A stretch of 64,000 nucleotides of DNA from Streptomyces sp. NBC_01571 (GCF_026339875.1 NZ_JAPEPZ010000003.1:186001-250000); one strand, 5' to 3'; numbered from the stretch's first letter, positions 51,731 through 60,534 are shown. A program made the numbers and translations. Notes: generated by a model not told the origin, from the sequence alone.

Positions 51731-52861
51731 TCACCTGCCGGGGAAGGGGGCGTCCCAGGTGAGGGTGAGGCCCGCGTACACGTAGCGGCTGGCCTCGATG
51801 GCGAGCAGCAGGACGGTGTCGCCGGGGGTGATGCGGCCCTCGCTCCAGCCGGCGTCCAGGGCCAGCGGTACGGCGGCGGAGCCGGTGGCGCCGACGTCGG
51901 TGAGGTTTTCCACGATGGTCTTGCTCAGGGTGGTCTGGTCGGCGGGGGACAGTCCGGCGGTGCCGTACTCGCCGGCGAAGTACTCGGCGTTGCCCTCGGG
52001 CAGGACGCAGGCGTCGATGTCGTCGAGGGTGAGGCGGGAGCGGTGCAGCATGTCGTGGATGCCTTCGACGAAGACCCGGGGGCCGAACCGGGCGGTGCCG
52101 GGGATGTCGAGGCGGATGTCCATGAGGCGGGGGCGGCGCTGCTGTTCGGCGAGGGGGGCGTCGGTGCCGCCGCCGATGATGTGCATGCCGGGTTTGCGGG
52201 TGCCGCCCAGGGAGCGGGTGGCGAAGACGGGGCGGGGGCGGCCGGCGGCGGAGCCTTCCTCGCCGGCGCGCAGCACCATGGCGCCGGCGCCGTCGCCGAA
52301 GGTGTAGACGGTCAGCCGGTCGCGCATCCGTACGCGTTCGGGTTCGCGGCCCAGGAAGACGGGGGCCAGCAGGGGGGAGACGGCTTCCGCGCCGATGACC
52401 AGGGCGGTGGTGTAGGTGCCGTCGGCGAGCAGGCGGCGGGCGATGTCGAGGGCCTGGACGGCGCCGACACAGCCGGCGCGGACCTCGATGACGGCGCAGC
52501 GTTCCAGGCCGAGTTGTTCCTGGACGTAGGTGGCGGCGACGGGCAGCAGGTAGTCGGGGCTGGCGGTGGAGACGACGATCAGGTCGATCTCGTCGGCCGT
52601 GACGCCGGCCCGGTCGAGGGCCTGGCGGGCGGCGGCGGTGGCCATGGCGGAGGTGCTGGTGGTGTGGGCGCCGGTGGCGGGGTCGACCATCCAGTGCCGG
52701 CGCTCGACCTGGATGCCGTCCAGGACGTCGTCGGGCAGCGGTCCGCAGACGCGGGCGAGGGCGTCGTTGTCGAGGGCCTCGCCGGGCAGGTGGGCGCCGG
52801 TGGCCAGGACGGACACGTGGCGTTCGGCGGGTGCGGGGGGCGGGGCGGGGGTGTGGGGCAT
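51731..52861 (-). CDS. KAS III-like ketosynthase/acyltransferase with altered triad
   Basis: A 376-residue thiolase-fold protein of the FabH group: VEVRAGCVGAVQALDIA carries the nucleophile Cys131. In FabH the His and Asn lie in HQAN and in a GNTS motif. Here the corresponding places read LPEGNAEYF and VGATGSAAVPLAL, so both His and Asn appear to be lost. It may act as an acyltransferase or starter-unit selecting enzyme rather than a condensing enzyme. It follows the fused KS-CLF gene by two bases. Confidence 0.83.
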   Translation of the reverse strand: MPHTPAPPPAPAERHVSVLATGAHLPGEALDNDALARVCGPLPDDVLDGIQVERRHWMVDPATGAHTTSTSAMATAAARQALDRAGVTADEIDLIVVSTASPDYLLPVAATYVQEQLGLERCAVIEVRAGCVGAVQALDIARRLLADGTYTTALVIGAEAVSPLLAPVFLGREPERVRMRDRLTVYTFGDGAGAMVLRAGEEGSAAGRPRPVFATRSLGGTRKPGMHIIGGGTDAPLAEQQRRPRLMDIRLDIPGTARFGPRVFVEGIHDMLHRSRLTLDDIDACVLPEGNAEYFAGEYGTAGLSPADQTTLSKTIVENLTDVGATGSAAVPLALDAGWSEGRITPGDTVLLLAIEASRYVYAGLTLTWDAPFPGR

Positions 52862-52863
52862 GG

Positions 52864-55224
52864 TCAGTTCTCCGTTGCGGGACGCAGGACGAGGCTGATG
52901 TGGGTGCCGCCGAGGGAGGAGCTGTTGATGAGGACCGGGCCGGCGGGGGTGTCTTCCTGCCAGCCGGTGACGGCGAGGAGGGCGGCGAGCTGGGCGCCGG
53001 CGCCGACGGGTTCGCCGAGGGTCTGCTTGGGGGTGTGCACGGGGCAGCCGGACTCGGCGGCGAGCCGGCCGGTGGCCCGTGCCTCGGGGGCGTCGGCGCG
53101 GGTGAGGCCGGCGGCGTTGGCCCAGATCGCGGTGACCTCGCCGGGGTGCAGTCCGGCGTGGCCGAGGGCGGCGTGCATGGCGCGTTCGACGCCTTCGCCG
53201 TCCTCGTCCCAGCGGCCGACGCCGGCCGCGTCGCAGGCGGTGCCGTGGCCGGCGAACTCGGCCAGGATGCGGGCGCCGCGGGCGCGGGCGCTCGACTCGC
53301 GTTCCAGGACCAGGGTGATGCCGGCCTCGGCGAGGGTGTAGCCGGTGTCGGTGAACAGGGGCAGGCCGCGGTAGGCGGTCAGGACGCCCGGGGAGAGGTC
53401 CTCGACGGCCGGGCACAGGACGGCGTCGGCGCGGTGCTGCAGCAGCAGGTCGTGGGCGACGGTCAGGGCGGAGGCGCCGGCGGCGTGGCCGGTGGTTACG
53501 GTGGAGGTGGGGCCCTTGGCGCCGACGTGCATGGCGACCTGGCCGGCGGCGGCGTTGAAGACGGTGTTGGGGAAGACCGCCGGGCTGCCCTCGGCGGGGC
53601 AGCCGTCCAGGACGGGCAGCAGGAAGTCCTCGATGCTGCGCATGGGGCCCAGTCCGGTGCCCAGGACGACGCCGGTGTGCTCGTCGGCGTCCAGGCCGGC
53701 GTGGGCGAGGGCGGCGCGGCAGGAGGCGACGGCGAGCTGGGAGAGGCGGTCCATGCGGCGGCGGTCGCGGGCGCTGATGTGCGCGGCGGGGTCGAAGTCG
53801 GCGCGGGCGACGTGCAGTCCGTCCTCCTCGGCGCCCAGCCGTCCGCCGTGCCGCCAGGCCTCCCAGAGTGCTTCCAGGCCTTCGCCGGCCGGGGTGATGG
53901 CGGCGCCGCCGGTGATGACGACCTTCTCCGCGGCGGGCGGGGCCGGTACGGAGAAGCGGCGGCCGGAGGGCCAGCCGAAGGCGACGCAGGCGTTGGCGCC
54001 GGCGAAGGCGAAGTTGTTGGACAGGGCGGCGTTCATGGCCAGTTCACGGCCGGTGTCGGGGACGGCGTCGAGTCCGCATTTGGGGTCGGTGCCGGTGAAG
54101 TTGGCGGTCGGCGGGGCGGTCTGTTCCACCAGGGCCTGGACGGTGACGATGGCCTCGACCGCGCCGGCCGCGCCGAGCAGGTGGCCGATCATCGACTTGG
54201 AGCTGCTGAGCGCGGTCTTGTCGGCGGCCTCGCCGAACGCGGCGCGCACCGCGTTGGACTCGGCGGAGTCGTTCTTGGGGGTGCCGGTGCCGTGGCCGTT
54301 GATGTAGCCGACGTCCTGCGGGGTGATGCCGGCTGCCTTCAGGGCGCCGCGGATGGCGCGGGCGGCGCCCTCGCCCTCGGGGTGCGGGGCGGTGGCGTGG
54401 TAGCCGTCGGCGGACAGGCCGTAGCCGAGGACCTCGGCCAGGATGGGGGCGCCGGCGGCGCGCGCCACGGACTCCTCGGCCAGGACCAGCATGCCGGCGC
54501 CCTCGCCGAGCGAGAGTCCGTCGCGGTCCTTGGAGTAGGGGGCGGCGGGCTTGGTGGACAGGGACTGCAGGCTGGTGAAGCCGGCGAACGCGGTCTCGGT
54601 GAAGGCGTCGCTGCCGCCGGCGAGCATCGCGTCCGCGCGGCCGGCGGAGATCGCCTCGGCGGCGTGCGCGATGGCGTGGGCGCCGGAGGCGCAGGCGGTG
54701 TTGACGCTCAGCGCGGGGCCCTTGAGACGGAAGGCGCTGCTGAGTGCCTCGGCGATGGCCTGCGGGGGGACCAGCAGGTAGTGCCGGCCGTCGTCGGGGG
54801 GCGCGGTGCCCTCGCGGCTGCGGCGGGCGAGTTTCTCGGCGGTGCGCAGGCCGCCGTTGCAGGAGCCGAAGGCGACGCCCCAGCGTTCGGCGGGCAGCGC
54901 GCCCAGGCCCGCGCCGGCCATCGCCTCCTGGGCGGCGGTCAGCGCGAAGTCCATCGCCGGCTCGCGCTCGCGGCCGCCGAAGGAGGCCAGGTAGTCGTAG
55001 GCGGGCCGGGAGGGGTCGGGTACCTCGCCGCCGATGGCCGTGCCGTAGCCGTCCATCGGCATGCCGCGGACCGGGCCGATGGCGGAATGCCCGGCCCGGA
55101 TGCCCTCCCACAGCGCCGTGGCGCCCTCGCCCTGGGCGGTCACGGCGCCGACGCCGCAGACCACCACGGTCCGGGGCCGGGCCGCGGCGTCCGGCCGGGT
55201 GTCGTGGTCGTAGACGTCGGTCAT
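52864..55224 (-). CDS. Fused KS-alpha/CLF (single-chain ketosynthase plus chain length factor)
   Basis: A 786-residue protein. The first half (to about residue 420) is an active KS: SVNTACASG with Cys178, NGHGTGTPKND with His311, and KSMIGHLLGAAG with Lys343/His348. The second half (about 433-786) is a KS fold in which the Cys is replaced by His580 (TVTTGHAAGAS), as expected for a chain length factor. The usual type II arrangement is two genes, so this is a natural fusion. ATG 55224 has AAAGGAG upstream. The frame stays open to GTG 55425, which overlaps the upstream stop as GTGA and would add a 67-residue Pro/Ala-rich tail (TPAIPNTPGTPGT). Confidence 0.92.
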   Translation of the reverse strand: MTDVYDHDTRPDAAARPRTVVVCGVGAVTAQGEGATALWEGIRAGHSAIGPVRGMPMDGYGTAIGGEVPDPSRPAYDYLASFGGREREPAMDFALTAAQEAMAGAGLGALPAERWGVAFGSCNGGLRTAEKLARRSREGTAPPDDGRHYLLVPPQAIAEALSSAFRLKGPALSVNTACASGAHAIAHAAEAISAGRADAMLAGGSDAFTETAFAGFTSLQSLSTKPAAPYSKDRDGLSLGEGAGMLVLAEESVARAAGAPILAEVLGYGLSADGYHATAPHPEGEGAARAIRGALKAAGITPQDVGYINGHGTGTPKNDSAESNAVRAAFGEAADKTALSSSKSMIGHLLGAAGAVEAIVTVQALVEQTAPPTANFTGTDPKCGLDAVPDTGRELAMNAALSNNFAFAGANACVAFGWPSGRRFSVPAPPAAEKVVITGGAAITPAGEGLEALWEAWRHGGRLGAEEDGLHVARADFDPAAHISARDRRRMDRLSQLAVASCRAALAHAGLDADEHTGVVLGTGLGPMRSIEDFLLPVLDGCPAEGSPAVFPNTVFNAAAGQVAMHVGAKGPTSTVTTGHAAGASALTVAHDLLLQHRADAVLCPAVEDLSPGVLTAYRGLPLFTDTGYTLAEAGITLVLERESSARARGARILAEFAGHGTACDAAGVGRWDEDGEGVERAMHAALGHAGLHPGEVTAIWANAAGLTRADAPEARATGRLAAESGCPVHTPKQTLGEPVGAGAQLAALLAVTGWQEDTPAGPVLINSSSLGGTHISLVLRPATEN

Positions 55225-55421
55225 GGCCGCACTCCTTTCGGGGATGCCGTGTGTTGCGGGCATTCCAGCTGCTGCGGGTATCGCGGGTATGGCGGGTGAA
55301 CCGGGTGCTGCTGATGTGCCGGGTGTGCCAGGCGTGTTGGGTATGGCCGGTGTGCCGGGTGCGGCTGGCGGGCCGGGTGCGGCCGGTGTGCGGGGTATGG
55401 CGGGTGTGTCGGGCTGCCGGG
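55225..55421. repeat. Pro/Gly-coding 9-bp minisatellite between KS-beta and KS-CLF genes
   Basis: About 200 bp of GGGTATGGC/GGGTGTGCC-type units. It is open on the minus strand in frame with the KS-CLF, and may be either spacer or an N-terminal extension of that protein. Confidence 0.7.
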
Positions 55422-56711
55422 TCACGAGGGCCGTCCCAGGGCGACGGCGACGGCCTGCCCCTCCAGGCCGCGGGCCAGGGCCAGGGCGCTGTCGGGGCGG
55501 GTGTGGCGGGGGCTGAGCGGGACGTAGTCGAGGTCGCACTCGGGGGCGGGGCGGTGCAGGTTGAGGGTGGCGGGCACGGTGCCGCTGTCCAGGGCGAGCG
55601 CGGCGACGGCCGCGTTCAGTGCGCCGGCGCCGCCGACCAGGTGCCCGGTCTGTGGTTTGACGCTGCTGATCTGGGCGGACTTGGCGGCGGTGCCGAGCGC
55701 GTCGTGCAGGGCGACGGTCTCGCTGGCGTCGCCCTGCGGGGTGGCGCAGCCGTGCGCGGCGATGTAGCCGCCGTCGGGGAAGGGGCGTTCGGCGTCGCGC
55801 AGGGCGCGGGTGATCGCGCGGGCCAGGCCGCGGGCGCGGGGCTGGGGGCTGGGCGGGCGGACGCAGTCGTTGCCGGCGCCGAATCCGGTGACTTCGGCGT
55901 AGCAGTGGGCGCCGCGGGCCAGGGCGTGTGCGCGTTCCTCCAGGACGAGCAGGGCGGCGCCCTCGCCGAACACGGAGCCGGAGCGGTCGCGGTCGAAGGG
56001 GCGGAAGGCCTCCTGGCCGAGGTCGGTGCGGGTGCTCAGGACGCCGAGGCCGTCCATCTTGGACATCGCCCACCAGCCGGTGGCGTCGTCGTAGCCGCCG
56101 GCGAGGACCACGTCGGCCTCGCCGCGGCGTACGGTGCGCATGGCCCGGCCGATCGCCATCGCGCCGGAGTCGGCGGTGCCGGCGAAGTAGGCGTTGGCGC
56201 CGCGGATGCCGTACTTCTCGGAGATGTGGAAGGCGGCGGCGGGCTGCAGTCCCTCGACGAAGAACAGCGGGGCGACCACCGAGGAGGCGGTGCGGCCGAG
56301 CAGGTGCAGGTCGGGGGTGCCGTCGTCGGCGCGGACGGCCTGGAGCTGGGCGATGAGTTCGTCCATGCGGGGCATTTCCTTGTTGCTGCCGAGGAAGAGC
56401 CCGGTGCGCTGTCCCAGGTCGCTCTCGCCGTCCAGGCCCGCGTCGCGCAGGGCCAGGGTGGCGCCGGCCAGGGCCAGTTGGTCGCCGCGGCACAGCATGC
56501 GCAGGGTGCGCCGGCCGGCCCACCGGGTGGGGTCGAAGCCGTGGATCTCGGCGCCGATGCCGGTGCGCAGCGGGGCCGGGTCGTAGGCGCGCAGCGGGCC
56601 GATGCCGCAGCGGCCCTCCAGCAGGCTGTCCCAGGTCTCGGCGGCGCTCTGGCCGATCGCGGTCATCAGGCCGATGCCGGTGACCATCACGCGGCGGCGC
56701 TGCTCGCTCAT
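55422..56711 (-). CDS. KS-beta/chain length factor-like ketosynthase without catalytic Cys
   Basis: A 429-residue thiolase-fold protein: MVTGIGLMTAIGQSAAETWD start, YFAGTADSGAMAIG where TACxxG would be (Asp181 replaces Cys), AAHGCATPQGDASE and TGHLVGGAGALN. The loss of Cys with a kept His region marks it as the partner (KS-beta) of the complete KS encoded two genes upstream. The two would form the second KS pair of the cluster. It overlaps the FabZ-like gene as ATGA. Confidence 0.88.
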   Translation of the reverse strand: MSEQRRRVMVTGIGLMTAIGQSAAETWDSLLEGRCGIGPLRAYDPAPLRTGIGAEIHGFDPTRWAGRRTLRMLCRGDQLALAGATLALRDAGLDGESDLGQRTGLFLGSNKEMPRMDELIAQLQAVRADDGTPDLHLLGRTASSVVAPLFFVEGLQPAAAFHISEKYGIRGANAYFAGTADSGAMAIGRAMRTVRRGEADVVLAGGYDDATGWWAMSKMDGLGVLSTRTDLGQEAFRPFDRDRSGSVFGEGAALLVLEERAHALARGAHCYAEVTGFGAGNDCVRPPSPQPRARGLARAITRALRDAERPFPDGGYIAAHGCATPQGDASETVALHDALGTAAKSAQISSVKPQTGHLVGGAGALNAAVAALALDSGTVPATLNLHRPAPECDLDYVPLSPRHTRPDSALALARGLEGQAVAVALGRPS

Positions 56712-57223
56712 GCTGTGCCCTCCCAGGTCGTCGTGGCGCTGACCAGGGTCAGGGCGCGGACGGTGGCGACCACCCGGCCCTCGACCCGGGCGGTGGCCCG
56801 GCATTCGGTGCGCTGCCGGCTGTGTTCGCTCACCTCGACGGTGAGGTGCACCTGGTCGCCGGGGCCGACGAAGTGCTTGAAGCGCACCCCGCGCACGCCG
56901 GCCAGGCGCCAGGCGCCCGGGCCGGCGGCGGTGCGGGCCAGGGCGGCCAGGCTCTCCAGCAGCAGCACGCCGGGCAGGACGGGGTGGCGCGGGAAGTGGG
57001 CGGTGAAGCACGCCAGGGTGGCCGGCACGTTGCGCACGGCCACGGCCCGTTCGCCCTCGGCGAGTTCCAGCAGCCGGTCGAAGGCCGGCAGTCCCCCGGT
57101 GCCGGCCGGCGCCTGCGCGACGGCGGCGGTCTGCGGGGTGGTGGCGGTCTGCGGGGCGGTGGCGGTCTGCGGGGCGGTGGTGGCGGCACCCTGCGGGGCG
57201 GTCTGCGGGGCGGTGGTGGTCAT
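56708..57223 (-). CDS. FabZ-like hot-dog 3-hydroxyacyl-ACP dehydratase
   Basis: A 171-residue protein. After a 40-residue Gln/Thr/Ala/Pro repeat leader (APQTATAPQTATTPQ), the hot-dog fold contains AHFPRHPVLPGVLLLESLAA: His76 and Glu90 are the FabZ catalytic pair. It would dehydrate the 3-hydroxyacyl-ACP made by the FabG-like reductase to a trans double bond, as required for a polyene. It overlaps both neighbours. Confidence 0.9.
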   Translation of the reverse strand: MTTTAPQTAPQGAATTAPQTATAPQTATTPQTAAVAQAPAGTGGLPAFDRLLELAEGERAVAVRNVPATLACFTAHFPRHPVLPGVLLLESLAALARTAAGPGAWRLAGVRGVRFKHFVGPGDQVHLTVEVSEHSRQRTECRATARVEGRVVATVRALTLVSATTTWEGTA

Positions 57224-58497
57224 GTGTCCTCCCGCGGGGCGCCGATGACGAGGCTGGTGTTGCTGCCGCCGAACGCGAACGCGTTGATGAGGGCCGCGTC
57301 CACCGGCATCGGGCGGGCGGTGTGCGGCACGTAGTCGAGGTCGAGGCCGCGGTCGGGCTGGTCGAGGTTGACGGTGGGCGGGACCAGGCGGTGGCGGATC
57401 GCGCCGAGTGCGGCCAGCACGCCCAGGCCCAGGCTGGCCGAGGTGAGGTGGCCGGCCATCGACTTGGGGGCGCTGACGACCAGGCGGCGGGCGTCGTCGG
57501 CGAACACCTTCTTGATGGCGACGGTCTCGGACTGGTCGTTGCCGTGGGTGCTGGTGCCGTGCGCGACGACGTAGTCGATGCCGCCGGTGCCCACGCCCGA
57601 CTCGGCCAGTGCCGCCTGCATGGCCTGGATCGCGCCGGAGCCGTCGGGCGGCGAGTCGGTGATGCGCCAGGCGTTGAGGGTGGAGCCGTAGCCGAGGACC
57701 TCGCCGAGGACCGGTGCGCCGCGTTCGCGGGCGGCATCCAGGTCCTCCAGGACCACGGCGACGGCGCCCTCGCCGACCACGAAGCCGGAGCGGTCGGCGT
57801 CGAAGGGCCGTGAGGCGTGCTCGGGGTCGTCGTTGTGACGGTCGGTCAGGGCGCCCAGCAGGCTGAAGCCGAGCAGGTCGAGCCAGGTGGTCAGGGAGTC
57901 GTAGCCGCCGGCGACCATCAGCTGGGCGTCGCCCTCCTGGATGGCGCGGAAGGCCTCCCCGATGGCGTGCCCGGATCCGGAGCAGGCGGTGGAGATGCCG
58001 ATCATCGGGCCGGTCGCGGACATCATCCGGGCCATGGCGCTCAGCGGCACGTTCTGGTCGTCGGTCAGGGTGACGGCCGGCGGGTGGCACAGGAAGGCGT
58101 CCGGGCGGCCGGTGGTGGCGCGCAGGTGACCGACGTCGAGGAGGGCCTGCAGTTCGGGCCGGCCGACGCTGGCGCCCATGGCGACACCGCGCTCGTCGAA
58201 GGGGTACACGTCCTCGCCGAGTTCGTCGGCGCCCGCGTTGCGCAGTGCCTCCCAGGCGGCCGCGACGCCGAACTGGCCGACCCGGGAGAGGTGTTTGCGT
58301 CCCACCCGGGCGGGGATCGCCGTGGCCGCGTCGAAGTCCTTGACCTGGGCGGCGATACGCACCGGGAAGCCGGAGGCGTCGAAGGTGGTGAGCGGGCCGA
58401 CGCCGCTGCGTCCGGCGGCCAGCGACTGCCAGGTGCTGTCGGCGTCGTTGCCGAGCGGGGTGACGGCCCCCACTCCGGTGATGGCTACACGGGTCAT
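57220..58497 (-). CDS. KS-alpha (FabF-type) ketosynthase
   Basis: A 425-residue condensing enzyme with all catalytic residues: IGISTACSGSGHAIG (Cys172), VVAHGTSTHGND (His) and KSMAGHLTSASLG (Lys/His). It catalyses decarboxylative Claisen condensation of acyl and malonyl-ACP. The pattern is between FabF and type II aromatic KS. Its natural partner is the KS-beta two genes downstream. It overlaps both neighbours by four bases, so the set is tightly co-translated. Confidence 0.92.
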   Translation of the reverse strand: MTRVAITGVGAVTPLGNDADSTWQSLAAGRSGVGPLTTFDASGFPVRIAAQVKDFDAATAIPARVGRKHLSRVGQFGVAAAWEALRNAGADELGEDVYPFDERGVAMGASVGRPELQALLDVGHLRATTGRPDAFLCHPPAVTLTDDQNVPLSAMARMMSATGPMIGISTACSGSGHAIGEAFRAIQEGDAQLMVAGGYDSLTTWLDLLGFSLLGALTDRHNDDPEHASRPFDADRSGFVVGEGAVAVVLEDLDAARERGAPVLGEVLGYGSTLNAWRITDSPPDGSGAIQAMQAALAESGVGTGGIDYVVAHGTSTHGNDQSETVAIKKVFADDARRLVVSAPKSMAGHLTSASLGLGVLAALGAIRHRLVPPTVNLDQPDRGLDLDYVPHTARPMPVDAALINAFAFGGSNTSLVIGAPREDT

Positions 58498-58946
58498 CCC
58501 ACCGGCCCTCCGCCCTGCAGCTGGTGCGCCATGCGCCGGGTGTCGGCCGGGTCGTCGAGGCGCTCGGCGTCGATGAGCGCGCACAGGATGCCGCTCGCGC
58601 TCAGGACGTCCTCGCCGTCCGCGGTCACGGTGCCGTCCAGGAGGGCGGCCTCCTCGGTCATCGACTCGATGGTGGCCCGCATGCGCAGTACCTCCCCGGG
58701 GCGTACGGCGCGGTGCGCGGTGGCCTCGCCGACGGCGAGGAGCGCGGCACGCAGCCGGTGGTCGGTGGAGAGCATGATCAGCCAGGTCGCCGACTGGCAC
58801 AGCGCCTCCAGGGCCAGCCCGAAGGGCAGTGCCGGTCCGCTCCCGGTGTCCTGCCAGTAGGTCTCGTCGACGGAGGTGACCTTGCGCGCGGTGATGTGCT
58901 CCCGCGGCGTCCAGGTCTCGATCCGGTCGATCAGATGGAATCGCAT
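58494..58946 (-). CDS. Hot-dog fold protein, dehydratase partner lacking the catalytic His
   Basis: A 150-residue hot-dog protein. In place of the HFPxxPVxPG loop it has WQDTGSGPALPFGLALEALC: the Glu (E47) is kept but the His is missing. It resembles the non-catalytic or half-site subunits found with FabZ-like partners in reducing type II systems. The 56708 protein, with both residues, could complete a heterodimer. A thioesterase role is less likely given the sequence. Confidence 0.8.
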   Translation of the reverse strand: MRFHLIDRIETWTPREHITARKVTSVDETYWQDTGSGPALPFGLALEALCQSATWLIMLSTDHRLRAALLAVGEATAHRAVRPGEVLRMRATIESMTEEAALLDGTVTADGEDVLSASGILCALIDAERLDDPADTRRMAHQLQGGGPVG

Positions 58947-58978
58947 CGTCGTCTCTTCTTCCGTTCCCTCACGGTCCG

Positions 58979-59746
58979 TTACGGACGGCCGATGCCCAGC
59001 TGGGCGGAGAACCCGCCGTCGACGCAGAGCAGTTCGCCGGTGGTGTAGCCGGAGTCGGGTCCGGCCAGGAACACCGCTGCCGCGGCGACCTGCTCGACGG
59101 TGGCGAAGCGGCGCAGCGGTATCTGCCGCTTGATGCTGCGGCCGCCGTCGCGCTGCATCACCCCGTCCACCAGGTCGGTCGGGGTGAACCCGGCCAGGAC
59201 CGCGTTGACCCGCACGCCGAAGCGGGCGAGTTCGATCGCCGCGCAGCGGGTGAAGGAGTTCAGCGCGCCCTTGGAGGCCGAGTAGTTGGCCTGGCCGATC
59301 CAGCCGCGCTCGCCCATGGCCGAGGAGATGTTGACGATCGTGGCGTCGCCGTGGGCCATGAACTGCTCCATGACGGCGTGCGTGCAGTGGTACGCGCCGC
59401 CGAAGTTGACTTTCATGACGTTCAGCCAGGCGTCCGGCGGCGCGTCGTAGATGAGGCCGTCGTCGCTGGTGCCCGCGTTGTTGACGAGCACGTCGAGGGA
59501 GCCGAGGAGGCGGGTGGCCTCCTGCACCAGGCGGGCGGCCTGCTGCGGGTCGGCGACGTCGGCGCCGATCGCCACGGCCCGGCCGCCCGCGGTCTCGATC
59601 TCCTTGACGACCGCGGCGGCGTCCTCCTGCCGGGAGCGGTAGTTGACGGCGACGGCCGCCCCCTGCTCGGCCAGGGCCAGGGCGATGGCCCGGCCGATGC
59701 CGCGTGAGGCACCGGTGACCAGGGCGGTGCGGTCCTTCAGCTTCAT
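58979..59746 (-). CDS. FabG-like 3-ketoacyl-ACP reductase
   Basis: A 255-residue short-chain dehydrogenase: ALVTGASRGIGRAIALALAE (NADPH loop), NNAGTSDDGLI, the catalytic Ser in NISSAMGERGWIGQANYSASKG with Tyr-x3-Lys, and the C-terminal YTTGELLCVDGGFSAQLG. It reduces the beta-keto group after each condensation. Between ACP and hot-dog genes it completes the keto-reduction/dehydration pair. No enoyl reductase is visible, which predicts that double bonds stay in the chain. Confidence 0.94.
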   Translation of the reverse strand: MKLKDRTALVTGASRGIGRAIALALAEQGAAVAVNYRSRQEDAAAVVKEIETAGGRAVAIGADVADPQQAARLVQEATRLLGSLDVLVNNAGTSDDGLIYDAPPDAWLNVMKVNFGGAYHCTHAVMEQFMAHGDATIVNISSAMGERGWIGQANYSASKGALNSFTRCAAIELARFGVRVNAVLAGFTPTDLVDGVMQRDGGRSIKRQIPLRRFATVEQVAAAAVFLAGPDSGYTTGELLCVDGGFSAQLGIGRP

Positions 59747-59901
59747 CTGTCTCTTCCCGTTTCTGCTACGAGGTGGGCGGCGGCTGCCGGGGCCCGCGCG
59801 GACAGGGGCCGCACCCCGGCCGGCCGCTGGCAGGGGAGGGGCGGGAGGCGACAGGTGGTGCGCGGGACGCCGCCTGCCCGCACACCACCGGCCGGGTGGG
59901 G

Positions 59902-60324
59902 TCAGGCGGCGTTCTGCGCCGCGGCCCGCTCGGTCAGCAGGTCGGTCAGGTTCTGCACGGTGAACAGGCCCAGCACGCCCTCGGCGGTCAGCGGCTCGGC
60001 GAGCTGGCTGCGGTCGAACTGCGGCAGGACCTTCTCCAGGTGGGTGAGGCCGGTGTCGTTGACGACCTCGTTCTCGTCACCGAACTCCTCGTCGGGGATG
60101 CCGCCCTGGAGCAGCGCGGCGATGTCGGCCACGGTGATCTTCACCTTGGTGGCGCGCTCGATGCGGAAGAGGATGTCGAGCAGGTCGATCGACTCGGCGC
60201 CCAGCTGTCCGAGCAGGGTCGCCTCGGCAACCGCCTCGGACTCGTCGATGCCGAGGGCGTCGGCGATGGCGGCCTGGACCGCATGGAAGTAGTCGGTCGA
60301 GGTGGAAGTCAGGGTTTCGGACAC
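59902..60324 (-). CDS. Acyl carrier protein with C-terminal extension
   Basis: About 140 residues from GTG 60324 (GAAAGG upstream; an in-frame GTG at 60366 is possible). The ACP core has TLLGQLGAESIDLLDILFRIE with Ser45 as the phosphopantetheine site. The ACP domain takes up about 85 residues; the rest, VLPQFDRSQLAEPLTAEGVL, is a helical extension seen in some dedicated PKS carriers. It is the only ACP in the PKS part and should carry the growing chain. Confidence 0.92.
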   Translation of the reverse strand: MSETLTSTSTDYFHAVQAAIADALGIDESEAVAEATLLGQLGAESIDLLDILFRIERATKVKITVADIAALLQGGIPDEEFGDENEVVNDTGLTHLEKVLPQFDRSQLAEPLTAEGVLGLFTVQNLTDLLTERAAAQNAA

Positions 60325-60534
60325 CGTTGGCTGCCTTTCGGATGGGTCGTTCTCCGGTGCCGGCACCGGAGGCCGGCACCGGACGGACGGGAACGGGAGA
60401 GGGAAGAAGGAGAAGAGGGAACAGGACGGGAGCAGGACGAGCAGGACGAGCAGGACGAGCAGGACGGGCAGGGGGAGCAGGTGCGGGGGCGGGGGGCGGG
60501 GGCCCGTGGGTCGGGGGCCGCCCCGCGCGGCGGG
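60325..60534. repeat. 9-bp GAGCAGGAC tandem repeat between ACP and FabD genes
   Basis: At about 60426-60475 the unit GAGCAGGAC is repeated five or six times, with the surrounding sequence also purine-rich on the plus strand. It separates the FabD and ACP genes. I see no gene or clear terminator. Confidence 0.7.

Noticed and set aside
55223..55516. Plus-strand 97-codon Gly/Ala/Pro-rich frame
   Set aside because: It overlaps minus-strand coding ends and the minisatellite; no ribosome site and no domain.
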